Shown here piece after piece: positions 1 through 8,124 of a DNA stretch of 64,000 nt. Position 1 is the stretch's first letter, and each line of letters begins with the position of its first letter. Source of the DNA: Alicyclobacillus hesperidum (lineage in GTDB: Bacteria > Bacillota > Bacilli > Alicyclobacillales > Alicyclobacillaceae); contig NZ_FNOJ01000005.1 in assembly GCF_900107035.1 (NCBI RefSeq), positions 62,001 to 126,000 of the forward strand, in the 5' to 3' direction. Position numbers and translations under genes: made by a program. The notes under the pieces were generated by a model, which worked only from the letters and a program-made list of their open reading frames with translations, was not told the DNA's origin and did no database searches.

Positions 1-60
1 AATGGCTGCGATAAAGCCTACTGCAAAAATTCGAAAGATGTCCCGAATCTCCGGTGACAC
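1..60 (-). CDS. spoIIIAC: SpoIIIAC, N-terminal fragment (cut by window edge)
   Basis: Only the first 20 codons are in the window. The reading MSPEIRDIFRIFAVGFIAAI matches the start of SpoIIIAC, a small membrane protein of the SpoIIIA-SpoIIQ channel that connects mother cell and forespore. It follows spoIIIAA and spoIIIAB in the expected order. I chose the GTG at 60 because the distance to the hydrophobic IFRIFAVG stretch then equals that of the B. subtilis protein and a G-rich stretch precedes it; an in-frame ATG at 84 is the alternative. Confidence 0.75.
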   Translation of the reverse strand, partial: MSPEIRDIFRIFAVGFIAAI

Positions 61-111
61 CGCGTCGCCCCCCCATCTCCCCATCCACAGGCCAAATTCC
101 TCGAAACAATC

Positions 112-627
112 TCAATAGAGTAGAATGACAAGCAGAACGCCGGCGAGGACACCAAGATATTGCCAAAGGCGAGCACTTCGCTCAGCCTCTTCCCGAGCCT
201 GTACCTCGGCCTGTTCAAGCGCCTGTGCCGCAAGCTGAAACTGTCCATGTAAATGCACCGCATCCATCGTGGCCAAGGATGCTGCCACGCCATCCAACGG
301 ATCGAAATCGGACGATCGATACGCACTTTCCGACGCGACGCTCTGTGCTGCGGCAGCAAACGATTCGGCGACACTACGTCCGTCTTCCTGCAGGTGTTTC
401 GCAGCCGTAACAAACCACTTGCCACATGCGCCTCCACTATTCTGACCGACATCGATAAGGGCTCGTGGTAAGGGTTTGGCATGATACTCCACTTCCGCTT
501 GCAGTTGTTGCACCGCTTGTAAAAGACGGCGCAGTTCGCGTGGGCGCTCCCGATACGCATGTGCCATGCGAAACCCAATGAGCGTGGTCGCGAAGACGAT
601 GATCACGGACCCAACTAGTTTCAACAC
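112..627 (-). CDS. spoIIIAB: Stage III sporulation protein AB
   Basis: A 171-residue protein with a hydrophobic N-terminus (about residues 4-22), a long charged helical middle and a C-terminal membrane segment (about 153-170, LGVLAGVLLVILLY). This architecture and length are typical of SpoIIIAB. The family is structurally related to the cytoplasmic domain of type II secretion protein GspF and belongs to the SpoIIIA secretion-like complex in the mother-cell membrane, where SpoIIIAA is thought to be its ATPase partner. It starts 14 nt after the spoIIIAA stop and precedes spoIIIAC, so the genes form one operon. Confidence 0.93.
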   Translation of the reverse strand: MLKLVGSVIIVFATTLIGFRMAHAYRERPRELRRLLQAVQQLQAEVEYHAKPLPRALIDVGQNSGGACGKWFVTAAKHLQEDGRSVAESFAAAAQSVASESAYRSSDFDPLDGVAASLATMDAVHLHGQFQLAAQALEQAEVQAREEAERSARLWQYLGVLAGVLLVILLY

Positions 628-640
628 GCGATGCGCCCCC

Positions 641-1633
641 TCAAGTCAACGAACGGCCGTCTCCGTCCAGCACGCACTCGATTGTGCCGGGGCCGCGCCG
701 CCGGCTGAGTATGATGTAGCGTGCAAACGCGTGCGCCTGAAACAGTTCTTCCATGTGTGGTCGTCTGCGCCAGCTTGCCAGCGACGAGGCGTGAGCGGTA
801 GTGATGACCGCAACCCCCGCATTGGCCGCCTCGAGTATGGCCTCGACGTCTCCGTGCTTGCCAATTTCGTCGGTGACGACAATATCGGGCGAGAGGCTGC
901 GAATCGCCATGAGTAGGCCTTCTGCTTTCGGGCACCCGTCCAAGACGTCGGTCCGCGGACCGAGGGCAAACTGTGGACGCCCTTCGAACATGCCTGCAAT
1001 TTCTGAACGTTCGTCGATGATGACGACTTTGCTGGGAGACCTGCGCCGTGTGACAAGATTTTCGCTCCACTGGCGAGCTATGTCGCGAACCAACGTCGTT
1101 TTTCCACACTGCGGTGGTGAAATCACCAGGGTCGACAACGGGTGCCCATCTCCGCGATCCGCCAACCACGGCCGCAGGGGTGTCGCCATCCCTGGATGGG
1201 CGCGGGCGATGCGAATATTGAGCGATGAGATGCTGCGAATGGAGCGAATGTGTCCGCCATCCGTGACGATACGACCGGCAACGCCGATGCGATGGCCTCC
1301 AGGCAACGTAATGAACCCCTTGCGCAACTCCTCTTCGACCGCGTACAGAGAAAACTGTGTAACTTGCTGCATGACGTGCTCGAGAGCGGCTTGCGACAGC
1401 ACGGCAGCGGCTGGCGGCATCAGCGTGAGTCCACCGCCTTGTTTCAGGTATTGACTATTTACTCCAAACCGTAATTCGATTGGCTGGCCAATCCGCAGGC
1501 GAACTTCCTCAAGCTCAGCCAAAATGGTGTCGTCGAGGGCAAGGAGTAAGCGCTGAAGATCGACCGGAAGCACAGCAAGGGCCTGATTCCAGCCATCCGT
1601 TTCCTGAGGTCGGAATGGCGGCGGGATCGACAT
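641..1633 (-). CDS. spoIIIAA: Stage III sporulation protein AA (secretion ATPase)
   Basis: A 330-residue AAA/RecA-like ATPase related to type II/IV secretion ATPases, predicted to power the SpoIIIA-SpoIIQ feeding channel during engulfment. The P-loop reads SPPQCGKTT (172-180), Walker B is VVIIDERSE (203-211), and a second acidic motif VVTDEIG lies at 252-258. I chose the ATG at 1633 because GGAGGTGG precedes it by 6 nt; an in-frame extension to 1684 lacks a ribosome site and runs into the putative promoter. First gene of the spoIIIA operon, with a sigma-E-like promoter immediately upstream. Confidence 0.95.
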   Translation of the reverse strand: MSIPPPFRPQETDGWNQALAVLPVDLQRLLLALDDTILAELEEVRLRIGQPIELRFGVNSQYLKQGGGLTLMPPAAAVLSQAALEHVMQQVTQFSLYAVEEELRKGFITLPGGHRIGVAGRIVTDGGHIRSIRSISSLNIRIARAHPGMATPLRPWLADRGDGHPLSTLVISPPQCGKTTLVRDIARQWSENLVTRRRSPSKVVIIDERSEIAGMFEGRPQFALGPRTDVLDGCPKAEGLLMAIRSLSPDIVVTDEIGKHGDVEAILEAANAGVAVITTAHASSLASWRRRPHMEELFQAHAFARYIILSRRRGPGTIECVLDGDGRSLT

Positions 1634-1659
1634 CGTTGTCCACCTCCCATCTACTGCAA

Positions 1660-1686
1660 TATATATGGACAGGGGTACAAGCATAT
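1660..1686 (-). promoter_or_regulatory. Sigma-E-like promoter of spoIIIAA
   Basis: On the minus strand ATA (1686-1684) is followed after 16 nt by CATATATA (1667-1660), against the sigma-E pattern ATA-N16-18-CATACAnT. It lies about 27 nt before the spoIIIAA start. The B. subtilis spoIIIA operon is sigma-E dependent, which supports the call, but two positions of the -10 deviate. Confidence 0.5.
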
Positions 1687-1764
1687 GCGAACAATCGCCG
1701 GAAACACGAACGGTTTACCGCTCACTTGCATTGACTGAAGGGAGAAGGTTGGGGAGGTAGCGCC

Positions 1765-1863
1765 GTGGATGTCTCAATCATGATCCGATGGATTGTCGTG
1801 TTTCTGATTATTTTCGTCTTGTTGATGGCGCTCGTTTTCAGCTTGCTCAAAAAGAAAGCATGA
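1765..1863 (+). CDS. Small single-pass membrane protein, 32 aa
   Basis: A GTG start preceded by GGGGAGG at about 8 nt opens a 32-codon frame. The product is one hydrophobic helix (IVVFLIIFVLLMALVFSLL, about residues 10-28) with a KKKA tail, a typical very small inner-membrane protein. An internal ATG at 1780 would give 27 residues. It lies divergently from spoIIIAA and converges on yqhV. I do not recognise a family. Its setting among sporulation genes hints at a sporulation role, but that is inference, and no clear promoter is visible. Confidence 0.5.
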   Translation: MDVSIMIRWIVVFLIIFVLLMALVFSLLKKKA

Positions 1864-1891
1864 CCGTCAGACCTGCTTGCCGCGAGGTGAT

Positions 1892-2173
1892 TCAAGGACG
1901 CGAGCCATATAAAACCAAACCCACTCCAATCACGACGAGGGCCATGCGCCACAGTCTCACCTCGCCCGCAAGCCCGGTCAGCCCGAGCGCAGTCACGGAA
2001 ACGAGAATGACAGGCCCCACCAAGGCCAGCAGCCCATTCACTTGCAGAGCACGTCCGACCGTGCCATACCAGAGCATGGCGAAACAACCGGTCAACTCGC
2101 AAAGACCGGACAAGAAACGCAGAGCGGCCATCGGATAGACCCATTTTTCGATATCACCCAAGTTGCCAAACAT
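1892..2173 (-). CDS. yqhV: YqhV-like membrane protein (DUF2619)
   Basis: 93 residues, the same length as B. subtilis YqhV, which also lies just upstream of spoIIIAA. The protein has three hydrophobic segments (about 8-30, 36-58 and 68-90) and the family motif NGLLALVGP in the middle. Function is unknown. I chose the ATG at 2173 because GGAGG precedes it by 9 nt; the longer in-frame extension lacks a ribosome site and adds cysteine-rich, non-family sequence. It is followed, 258 nt later, by spoIIIAA. Confidence 0.82.
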   Translation of the reverse strand: MFGNLGDIEKWVYPMAALRFLSGLCELTGCFAMLWYGTVGRALQVNGLLALVGPVILVSVTALGLTGLAGEVRLWRMALVVIGVGLVLYGSRP

Positions 2174-2247
2174 GTAAACATGCCTCCTTTGCCTGTACAT
2201 ATGCGCGGGATCCTGTAAGCATGTCTGTGCTGGGCAACAATATAAAG

Positions 2248-2296
2248 ACAAACAAAAGAGCCGCATGAGGAGACCCGTGCCTCCTGCATGCGGCTT
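2248..2296 (-). terminator. Rho-independent terminator after efp
   Basis: Reading the minus strand, AGCCGCATG plus AGGAG pair with CTCCT plus CATGCGGCT around a 7-nt loop (2259-2296), with one bulged base per side. The stem is followed by CTCTTTTGTTTGT. It lies between the efp stop and yqhV and would end the aroQ-efp transcript. Confidence 0.8.
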
Positions 2297-2308
2297 ATCA
2301 CCTTTCGA

Positions 2309-2866
2309 TTACGCACGTGATACATATTCGCCTGAACGCGTGTCGATGATCAACCTATCGCCAACGTTCACAAAGAACGGAACTTGTAGTGTATATCCCG
2401 TTTCGACGGTTGCCGGTTTACTTCCCCCCGTCGCCGTATCACCGCGAATACCAGGCTCCGTCTCGACGACTTCCAGCTCAACGGTGTTCGGCAAGTCAAT
2501 GCCGATGGTCTCTCCTTGATACAGGACAATGTAGCAATTCATGTTCTCTTTCAAAAAGTTGAGTTCATACTCGAGCTGCGCCCGGCTGATGTTGATTTGC
2601 TCATACGTCTCCGTATCCATGAAGGTGTAATTCTCACCATCGTTGTAGAGATACTGCATCTCACGCGTCTCGATGTGAGCACGCGGCACCTTTTCACCAG
2701 CCCGGAACGTCTGTTCCTTGACGGCACCCGTTTTGACGTTTTTCAACTTGGTGCGTACAAAAGCCGCGCCCTTACCGGGTTTCACGTGCATAAATTCGAT
2801 CACGCGCCAAATGGCTCCGTCGTATTCAATTGTGGTACCCGTCCGAAAATCATTACTTGAGATCAT
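2309..2866 (-). CDS. efp: Translation elongation factor P
   Basis: A 185-residue EF-P that rescues ribosomes stalled on polyproline runs. The N-terminal KOW-like domain carries the loop VKPGKGAAF with Lys32 at its tip, the residue that carries the activating modification in this family (5-aminopentanol in B. subtilis). Two OB-fold domains follow, ending SGEYVSRA. The start has GGAGG ten nt upstream. It follows aroQ by 31 nt, but the Xaa-Pro peptidase gene that sits between them in B. subtilis is absent. Confidence 0.98.
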   Translation of the reverse strand: MISSNDFRTGTTIEYDGAIWRVIEFMHVKPGKGAAFVRTKLKNVKTGAVKEQTFRAGEKVPRAHIETREMQYLYNDGENYTFMDTETYEQINISRAQLEYELNFLKENMNCYIVLYQGETIGIDLPNTVELEVVETEPGIRGDTATGGSKPATVETGYTLQVPFFVNVGDRLIIDTRSGEYVSRA

Positions 2867-2897
2867 ATGTTGGTAACCTCCACATCAATAGGCAAAA

Positions 2898-3338
2898 TCA
2901 CGGCCTCGGCTGACAAAGAGCGAGCGTCGCGTAGCGATACCCTTCTGTCCCCAGGCCAACAACCTGGCCGCGGACCACATCGCTCAACACGAGATGGTGT
3001 CGAAACGCCTCCCGTCGATGCACGTTCGAGATATGCACTTCGATGGTTGGGCGATCGATATCCTCCAAGCAGTCCCGCAAGGCGTAGCTATAGTGCCCAA
3101 ACGCTCCTGGATTGATGATAATTCCGTGGGCGTTTGGGCCATAGGACTGCAGAAAATCGATCAGTTCACCCTCGTGGTTCGACTGTTTATCGACAACGCC
3201 ATAGCCGTATGATGCCGCCGTATCGCGAACCATTTGCACGACATCCGCCAAGGTCCGGCTGCCGTAGGTTTCCGGTTTGCGGACCCCAAGACGATTTAGG
3301 TTTGGTCCGTTCACCAGCAGCAGATATGGCTCCGTCAT
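2898..3338 (-). CDS. aroQ: 3-dehydroquinate dehydratase, type II
   Basis: A 146-residue type II dehydroquinase, third step of the shikimate pathway. The family motifs are present: NGPNLNRLG (10-18), the catalytic tyrosine in RKPETYG (Tyr25), NPGAFGHYS and the substrate-binding EVHISN. A strong GGGAGG ribosome site precedes the ATG. First gene of a two-gene operon with efp, driven from a divergent region shared with the histidine phosphatase gene. Shikimate kinase lies 9 kb away in the comG operon. Confidence 0.97.
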   Translation of the reverse strand: MTEPYLLLVNGPNLNRLGVRKPETYGSRTLADVVQMVRDTAASYGYGVVDKQSNHEGELIDFLQSYGPNAHGIIINPGAFGHYSYALRDCLEDIDRPTIEVHISNVHRREAFRHHLVLSDVVRGQVVGLGTEGYRYATLALCQPRP

Positions 3339-3388
3339 TGGCGTATCCTCCCTTGTGTCCCAACCCTTCCAGCGCGAAAACCGCCATC

Positions 3389-3397
3389 ATTGTATCA
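3389..3397 (-). promoter_or_regulatory. Extended -10 promoter for aroQ-efp
   Basis: Minus-strand TG-A-TACAAT forms an extended -10 box (3397-3389), about 50 nt before the aroQ start. I see no good -35 hexamer at 17 nt, as is common for extended -10 promoters. Confidence 0.45.
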
Positions 3398-3413
3398 CAG
3401 GCCTACAAAACCT

Positions 3414-3422
3414 TGCTATACT
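3414..3422 (+). promoter_or_regulatory. Extended -10 promoter for the histidine phosphatase gene
   Basis: TG-C-TATACT at 3414-3422 is a good extended -10 box, 23 nt before the ATG. It lies back to back with the aroQ promoter, with only 16 nt between the two boxes. Confidence 0.45.
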
Positions 3423-3445
3423 GGTCTCGCGAAGGAGGAAAGCTC

Positions 3446-4030
3446 ATGGAAATCTGGCTCGTTCGCCACGGCGAGACCGATTGGAATGCCGAGGGCCGCG
3501 TTCAAGGATGGACCGACGTTCCGCTCAATGCTAGAGGGCGGCAACAGGCATCCCAACTGGCGCAATGCCTTAGGTCTATCTCATTTGCACATATTTACGC
3601 AAGCGATTTAACGAGGGCGCTGGATACCGCGCGCATTGTCGCCGATGCGGTGGGCGCTCCGATTACCCCGCTCGCTTGCTTGCGCGAACATCGATTTGGC
3701 CAAGCCGAAGGCTTGCTGCGACAAGAAAGCGACCGCAGGTTTCCCAATGGTGCGCCGGATCGCGAACCACCAGAAGCGTTGCAGGCTCGCGTTACACAGT
3801 GCCTACAAGACATTGCGAAGCGACACGCCGAAGGTCGCGTTCTCATCGCAACCCACGGCGGTGTCATTCGATCCATTCTCAATTGGTTAGGACATAGCCA
3901 TCCGCCCATCGCGAACACGAGCATCACTCGGCTGCGAGCGCGCGCGAATGGCTTTGACATCCTAGGCGTCAACGAAACACCTCACTTAGACGGCGGATCC
4001 GCGATGGAACTGATATCGCAACACCGGTGA
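3446..4030 (+). CDS. Histidine phosphatase (phosphoglycerate mutase family)
   Basis: A 194-residue histidine phosphatase superfamily protein. The phosphate-accepting histidine is in LVRHGE (His8), and the second catalytic histidine is in IATHGGVIR (His137). An acid residue expected between them is supplied by the [12 protein letters not shown] region (Glu81). Length and motifs fit the CobC/PhoE/GpmB-like branch rather than glycolytic cofactor-dependent mutase, so the substrate cannot be named. GGAGG lies 6 nt before the ATG. The last 45 nt overlap the end of convergent gcvPB. Confidence 0.9.
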   Translation: MEIWLVRHGETDWNAEGRVQGWTDVPLNARGRQQASQLAQCLRSISFAHIYASDLTRALDTARIVADAVGAPITPLACLREHRFGQAEGLLRQESDRRFPNGAPDREPPEALQARVTQCLQDIAKRHAEGRVLIATHGGVIRSILNWLGHSHPPIANTSITRLRARANGFDILGVNETPHLDGGSAMELISQHR

Positions 4031-5464
4031 GCGCGCTGCCGTCACCTCGTCGAGGCGGCCGACAATCGTTCGGTGAGGCGCGGACTTCACCAACTCCGGA
4101 TCGGTCGCCGCCTCCTCTGCGACCTGGCGCATGGCCGCAATAAATTGGTCGAGCGTCTCTTTGCTTTCACACTCTGTCGGCTCGATCATCAAACACTCGT
4201 CGACAATAAGAGGGAAGTAAATGGTCGGCGGATGAATGCCGAAATCAATAAGCCGCTTGGCGAGATCTAAGGTGCGCACGCCTTGCTGCTTTTGACGCGC
4301 ACCTGATAACACAAATTCATGCTTACACGGACCAGCAAAAGGCGCTTCATAGACGTCGGACAATTGGCTGAGCAAATAATTTGCCGCGAGCACCGCCGAC
4401 TCGGAAACCATCTTGAGCCCGTCCGGTCCAAGCGTTCGTATATACGCGTACGCGCGCACCAAGATCCCAAAGTTGCCGAAAAAGCCTTTGACCTTACCGA
4501 TGGACAAAGGACGATCCCAGTTCCAATCGTAACGGTTGTTGTATCGAACAATCACGGGTTTTGGCAAGTAGGGTTCCAAGAACTGCTTCACACCAACAGG
4601 CCCTGCTCCCGGGCCCCCACCCCCATGCGGTGTCGAGAAGGTTTTATGCAGATTCAGGTGAACCACATCAAACCCCATGTCCCCCGGCCGAGCATATCCC
4701 AAAATGGCGTTCATATTGGCACCGTCGTAGTACAACAAACCGCCAGCCTCGTGAACGATGTTCGCAATTTCCAAGATATCCGACTCAAACAGGCCCAAAG
4801 TGCTCGGATTGGTGAGCATCAAGGCGGCGGTATCAGGGCCAACCGTCCTGCGCAAAACGTCGAGATCGACACGTCCATCCGCCCGCGAGGGAACCGTGAT
4901 CACGCGCAAACCTGCCATACTGACGCTCGCCGGGTTGGTACCATGCGCAGAGTCCGGCACGATGACCTTATCGCGACCCACGTCACCACGGCGACGATGA
5001 TACTCGCGAATCATCATCAGGCCGGTCCACTCGCCGTGTGCCCCTGCTGCAGGCTGTAAACTCACAGCATCCATACCTGTGATAGCCGCAAGGTCGTTCT
5101 GCAACTCGTACATCAACTGAAGCGCCCCTTGCACCGTTTGAGTTGGCGCAAGCGGATGGATGCGAGCGAAGCCATCCAGGCGTGCCGCTCGCTCATTGCG
5201 CTTTGGATTATATTTCATCGTACAGGAGCCAAGCGGATAAAAGCCGCTGTCCACGCCATGATTTTTTTGCGACAAGGCCGTGTAGTGGCGCACGACATCC
5301 AACTCGCTGACTTCGGGCAAGTTGGCTGGCTCACTACGCAAAAACGGGGCAAGCTCTTCTGCTCCACTTTCTGGTACATCAAGATCAGGGAGTGTGTAAG
5401 CACGCCGACCCGGACGGCTCCATTCAAAAATTAACGGCTCCTGCCCATCGCGCTGAATGGTCAC
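3986..5464 (-). CDS. gcvPB: Glycine dehydrogenase (decarboxylating) subunit 2
   Basis: A 492-residue C-terminal half of the P-protein. With GcvPA it decarboxylates glycine and passes the aminomethyl group to the H-protein. The PLP lysine is Lys274 in [16 protein letters not shown], a signature of the family; HGTNPAS (174-180) is also present. The ATG overlaps the gcvPA stop by 4 nt (ATGA), indicating translational coupling of the two subunits. Its 3' end overlaps the convergent phosphatase gene by 45 nt. Confidence 0.98.
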   Translation of the reverse strand: MTIQRDGQEPLIFEWSRPGRRAYTLPDLDVPESGAEELAPFLRSEPANLPEVSELDVVRHYTALSQKNHGVDSGFYPLGSCTMKYNPKRNERAARLDGFARIHPLAPTQTVQGALQLMYELQNDLAAITGMDAVSLQPAAGAHGEWTGLMMIREYHRRRGDVGRDKVIVPDSAHGTNPASVSMAGLRVITVPSRADGRVDLDVLRRTVGPDTAALMLTNPSTLGLFESDILEIANIVHEAGGLLYYDGANMNAILGYARPGDMGFDVVHLNLHKTFSTPHGGGGPGAGPVGVKQFLEPYLPKPVIVRYNNRYDWNWDRPLSIGKVKGFFGNFGILVRAYAYIRTLGPDGLKMVSESAVLAANYLLSQLSDVYEAPFAGPCKHEFVLSGARQKQQGVRTLDLAKRLIDFGIHPPTIYFPLIVDECLMIEPTECESKETLDQFIAAMRQVAEEAATDPELVKSAPHRTIVGRLDEVTAARSPVLRYQFHRGSAV

Positions 5465-6816
5465 GACGCGAGCACCTCCTTTAATCTTTGCACCATTTCG
5501 TCCATTTCTTCGCGAGTACGCATCTCTGTCACTGTAAGCAACACGCTATTCCCATATTGCGGATAATCCTGCGACAAATCGTAACCAAACAGATATCCAG
5601 CCTCCAGCATCGCAACCTGTACGTCCGCGACAGACTTTGGCAACTGTAGAGCAAACTCGTTGAAGAACGGCGTCGAAAACACGGGTTTTACACCATCGAT
5701 CGCAAGCAGGCGATCTCGCAAGTAATGGGCCTTATGAAAATTTTGTTGTGCAAGTTCCTGCATGCCCGCCTTGCCCATGTACGACATAAACACGGTGGCC
5801 GCAAGTGCGCACAGCGATTGATTGGAGCAAATATTGGACGTCGCCTTTTCTCTGCGAATATGCTGTTCGCGCGCCTGCAACGTCAAGACAAAGCCGCGTC
5901 GCCCGTCAGCGTCTGTCGTTTGCCCAACGACGCGCCCTGGAATACGGCGCATCAAGGGTGCCTTCACAGCCATAATCCCGAGATACGGGCCGCCATAGGC
6001 CAAGCTGTTACCCAGGGACTGTCCTTCTGCGACGACAATGTCGGCTCCCAAGTTGCCTGGAGCCTCCAATAGTCCAAGGGCGATAGGGTACGTGTTGACG
6101 ATTAGGAGTGCACCAGCACCGTGCGCCTTTTCGGCAATCGACCGCACGTCTTCGACGACGCCGAAGAAGTTTGGATATTGAATCATGACACCAGCCACAG
6201 TCTCGTCACAAAGGCCTTCATATGTCGCCATCTCGATTTGTCCACCATCAGCCGGCAAATAAAGAACTTCAACACCTTGTCCGGATGCGTATGTCTCCAG
6301 CACACGACGATATTCGGGATGGACGTTATCCGCAATCAACAGGCGATTGCGCCGCGTGTGAGCGCATGCCACCAAACCCGCTTCCGCAAACGCGGTTGGG
6401 CCATCGTACATGCTTGCATTCGCCAAATCCATGCCTGTCCATTCGGCGATCATCGTTTGATATTCAAAGATTGCCTGGAGCAATCCTTGACTCATCTCCG
6501 GTTGGTATGGTGTATACGAGGTGTAGAATTCAGATCGACTGACTATGGCGTCGACGACACTCGGCTGATAATGTTCGTACGCACCTGCCCCAAGGAAACT
6601 GACCAATTCACCCAAGTGCTGATTGCGCCCTGCCAAGCGCTCAAGATGCCGCGCCAGCGCCAGTTCTGACATCGCCGGCGGAATCGCAAGCGGCTGCTGC
6701 AAGCGAAGCGAATCTGGAATGTCGGCAAACAGCGCCTCCGTGCTGTCTAGGCCAAGTGCAGCAAGCATTTCCTCGCGATCCTCTCGCGTGTGAGGAATAT
6801 ACCCGAATCGATTCAA
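5461..6816 (-). CDS. gcvPA: Glycine dehydrogenase (decarboxylating) subunit 1
   Basis: A 451-residue N-terminal half of the split P-protein (the two-gene form typical of Firmicutes). It starts [18 protein letters not shown] and contains [18 protein letters not shown] and [13 protein letters not shown], which are characteristic. It begins 38 nt after gcvT and overlaps gcvPB, so gcvT-gcvPA-gcvPB is one operon. The H-protein and lipoamide dehydrogenase are not in the window. Confidence 0.98.
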   Translation of the reverse strand: MNRFGYIPHTREDREEMLAALGLDSTEALFADIPDSLRLQQPLAIPPAMSELALARHLERLAGRNQHLGELVSFLGAGAYEHYQPSVVDAIVSRSEFYTSYTPYQPEMSQGLLQAIFEYQTMIAEWTGMDLANASMYDGPTAFAEAGLVACAHTRRNRLLIADNVHPEYRRVLETYASGQGVEVLYLPADGGQIEMATYEGLCDETVAGVMIQYPNFFGVVEDVRSIAEKAHGAGALLIVNTYPIALGLLEAPGNLGADIVVAEGQSLGNSLAYGGPYLGIMAVKAPLMRRIPGRVVGQTTDADGRRGFVLTLQAREQHIRREKATSNICSNQSLCALAATVFMSYMGKAGMQELAQQNFHKAHYLRDRLLAIDGVKPVFSTPFFNEFALQLPKSVADVQVAMLEAGYLFGYDLSQDYPQYGNSVLLTVTEMRTREEMDEMVQRLKEVLAS

Positions 6817-6854
6817 GACACAAACTCCTCTCTTCCCAGATGTACAACCAGGTG

Positions 6855-7949
6855 TTACGAGGGACGATTGCCTCGCAGCCGTTTGTAAAACGGTGTTTGC
6901 ACTACATGTGCTCCATGGCGCCTGCTGCGAATCTCCACAGCGAGCTGTTGGCCGACTTCAGCATAGTTGGCATCGACAAGGGCAAGCGCGATGGGCACCC
7001 CTAATGTCGGCGAAAGCGTACCCGAAGTGACCTGTCCCACCATCTTCTCCCCATGCCACACGGGATAGCCGGCGCGGGCAATTGCACGGTCATCCATTTG
7101 GAGTCCGACCAATTTGCGTGAAACGCCAGCCTCACGTTGGCGTACGAGCGCATCGCGACCAATGAAGGGTCCTTTGTCGAGCTTTACAAACGCCTGCAAC
7201 CCCACTTCCAGCGGTGTGACGTCGCGATTTAACTCATTGCCGTATAAGGGCAAACACGCTTCAAGCCGCAGTGTGTCACGGGCACCCAGTCCACACGGAA
7301 GTGCACCGTGATCGATCAAGCTGGCAAATAGGCGCTCTACCGCAGTTGGACTGGCATAGACTTCAAAACCATCTTCACCCGTGTACCCCGTGCGCGATAT
7401 GATACTTGGATTGCCATATAGCTCTGTACGCACAAATGAAAACGGTCGCAATTCGGTCACGTCGACATCGGCGACGGATTGTAGCAGCGTTGCGGCCTCA
7501 GGCCCCTGAATGGCAACAAGCGCCACCTCGTCCGATCGATCCTTCACCGTCACTTCGTATCCATCTGCATGCGCGCGAATCCAGGCGTCATCCTCTGCGA
7601 TACGACTAGCATTGACGACGAGCCAATAGCTATCCTCAGCCAGTTGATACACGAGTAAATCATCGATCACGCCGCCAGTTTCATCAACCATCAAAGTGTA
7701 CATAGCACGCCCTACCCGCAGGCGTTCGACATCATTGGTCACGATGTACTGGAGAAAACGCCGAGCGTCCTCACCCTTCACTTCGATCTCGCCCATATGC
7801 GATACATCGAAGATGCCGACAGCCGAACGAACCGACGCATGCTCCTCGCGAATGCCGCGATACTGAACAGGCATCTCGAAGCCGTGAAAATCGATCACTT
7901 TTGCGCCCAACTGCAAATGGGCATCATATAGCGACGTTCGCTTTCCCAT
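6855..7949 (-). CDS. gcvT: Aminomethyltransferase, glycine cleavage T protein
   Basis: A 364-residue T-protein, which transfers the glycine-derived methylene group to tetrahydrofolate and releases ammonia. Motifs include DVSHMGEIEV, the aspartate in RTGYTGEDGFEVY, and the C-terminal beta-barrel domain (FIGRDAL ... VGQVTSGTLSPTLG). I chose the ATG at 7949 (MGKRTSLYDAHLQLGAKV) because it fits the family and has AGGTAGGG upstream; longer starts add unrelated residues. The 175-nt divergent region up to the helicase gene shows no recognisable glycine riboswitch. Confidence 0.97.
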   Translation of the reverse strand: MGKRTSLYDAHLQLGAKVIDFHGFEMPVQYRGIREEHASVRSAVGIFDVSHMGEIEVKGEDARRFLQYIVTNDVERLRVGRAMYTLMVDETGGVIDDLLVYQLAEDSYWLVVNASRIAEDDAWIRAHADGYEVTVKDRSDEVALVAIQGPEAATLLQSVADVDVTELRPFSFVRTELYGNPSIISRTGYTGEDGFEVYASPTAVERLFASLIDHGALPCGLGARDTLRLEACLPLYGNELNRDVTPLEVGLQAFVKLDKGPFIGRDALVRQREAGVSRKLVGLQMDDRAIARAGYPVWHGEKMVGQVTSGTLSPTLGVPIALALVDANYAEVGQQLAVEIRSRRHGAHVVQTPFYKRLRGNRPS

Positions 7950-8124
7950 TGCTATCCCTACCTTTGCGAAGGTATCCGAAGCGATGATGGCCACACAGCC
8001 AGCCCGCGTGTTGACGCAAATATGTTTCGCATCAACTGTAGCGCATTTGTGAAAGAATACACACCACTTGTCACATACTACATGACGCAATAAGAGAGAA
8101 ACAAGCAACCAGGAGGGGATCCCT

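Noticed and set aside
7950-8124. Glycine riboswitch before gcvT
   Set aside because: No recognisable tandem aptamer core; the 175 nt hold only the two ribosome sites and unremarkable sequence.
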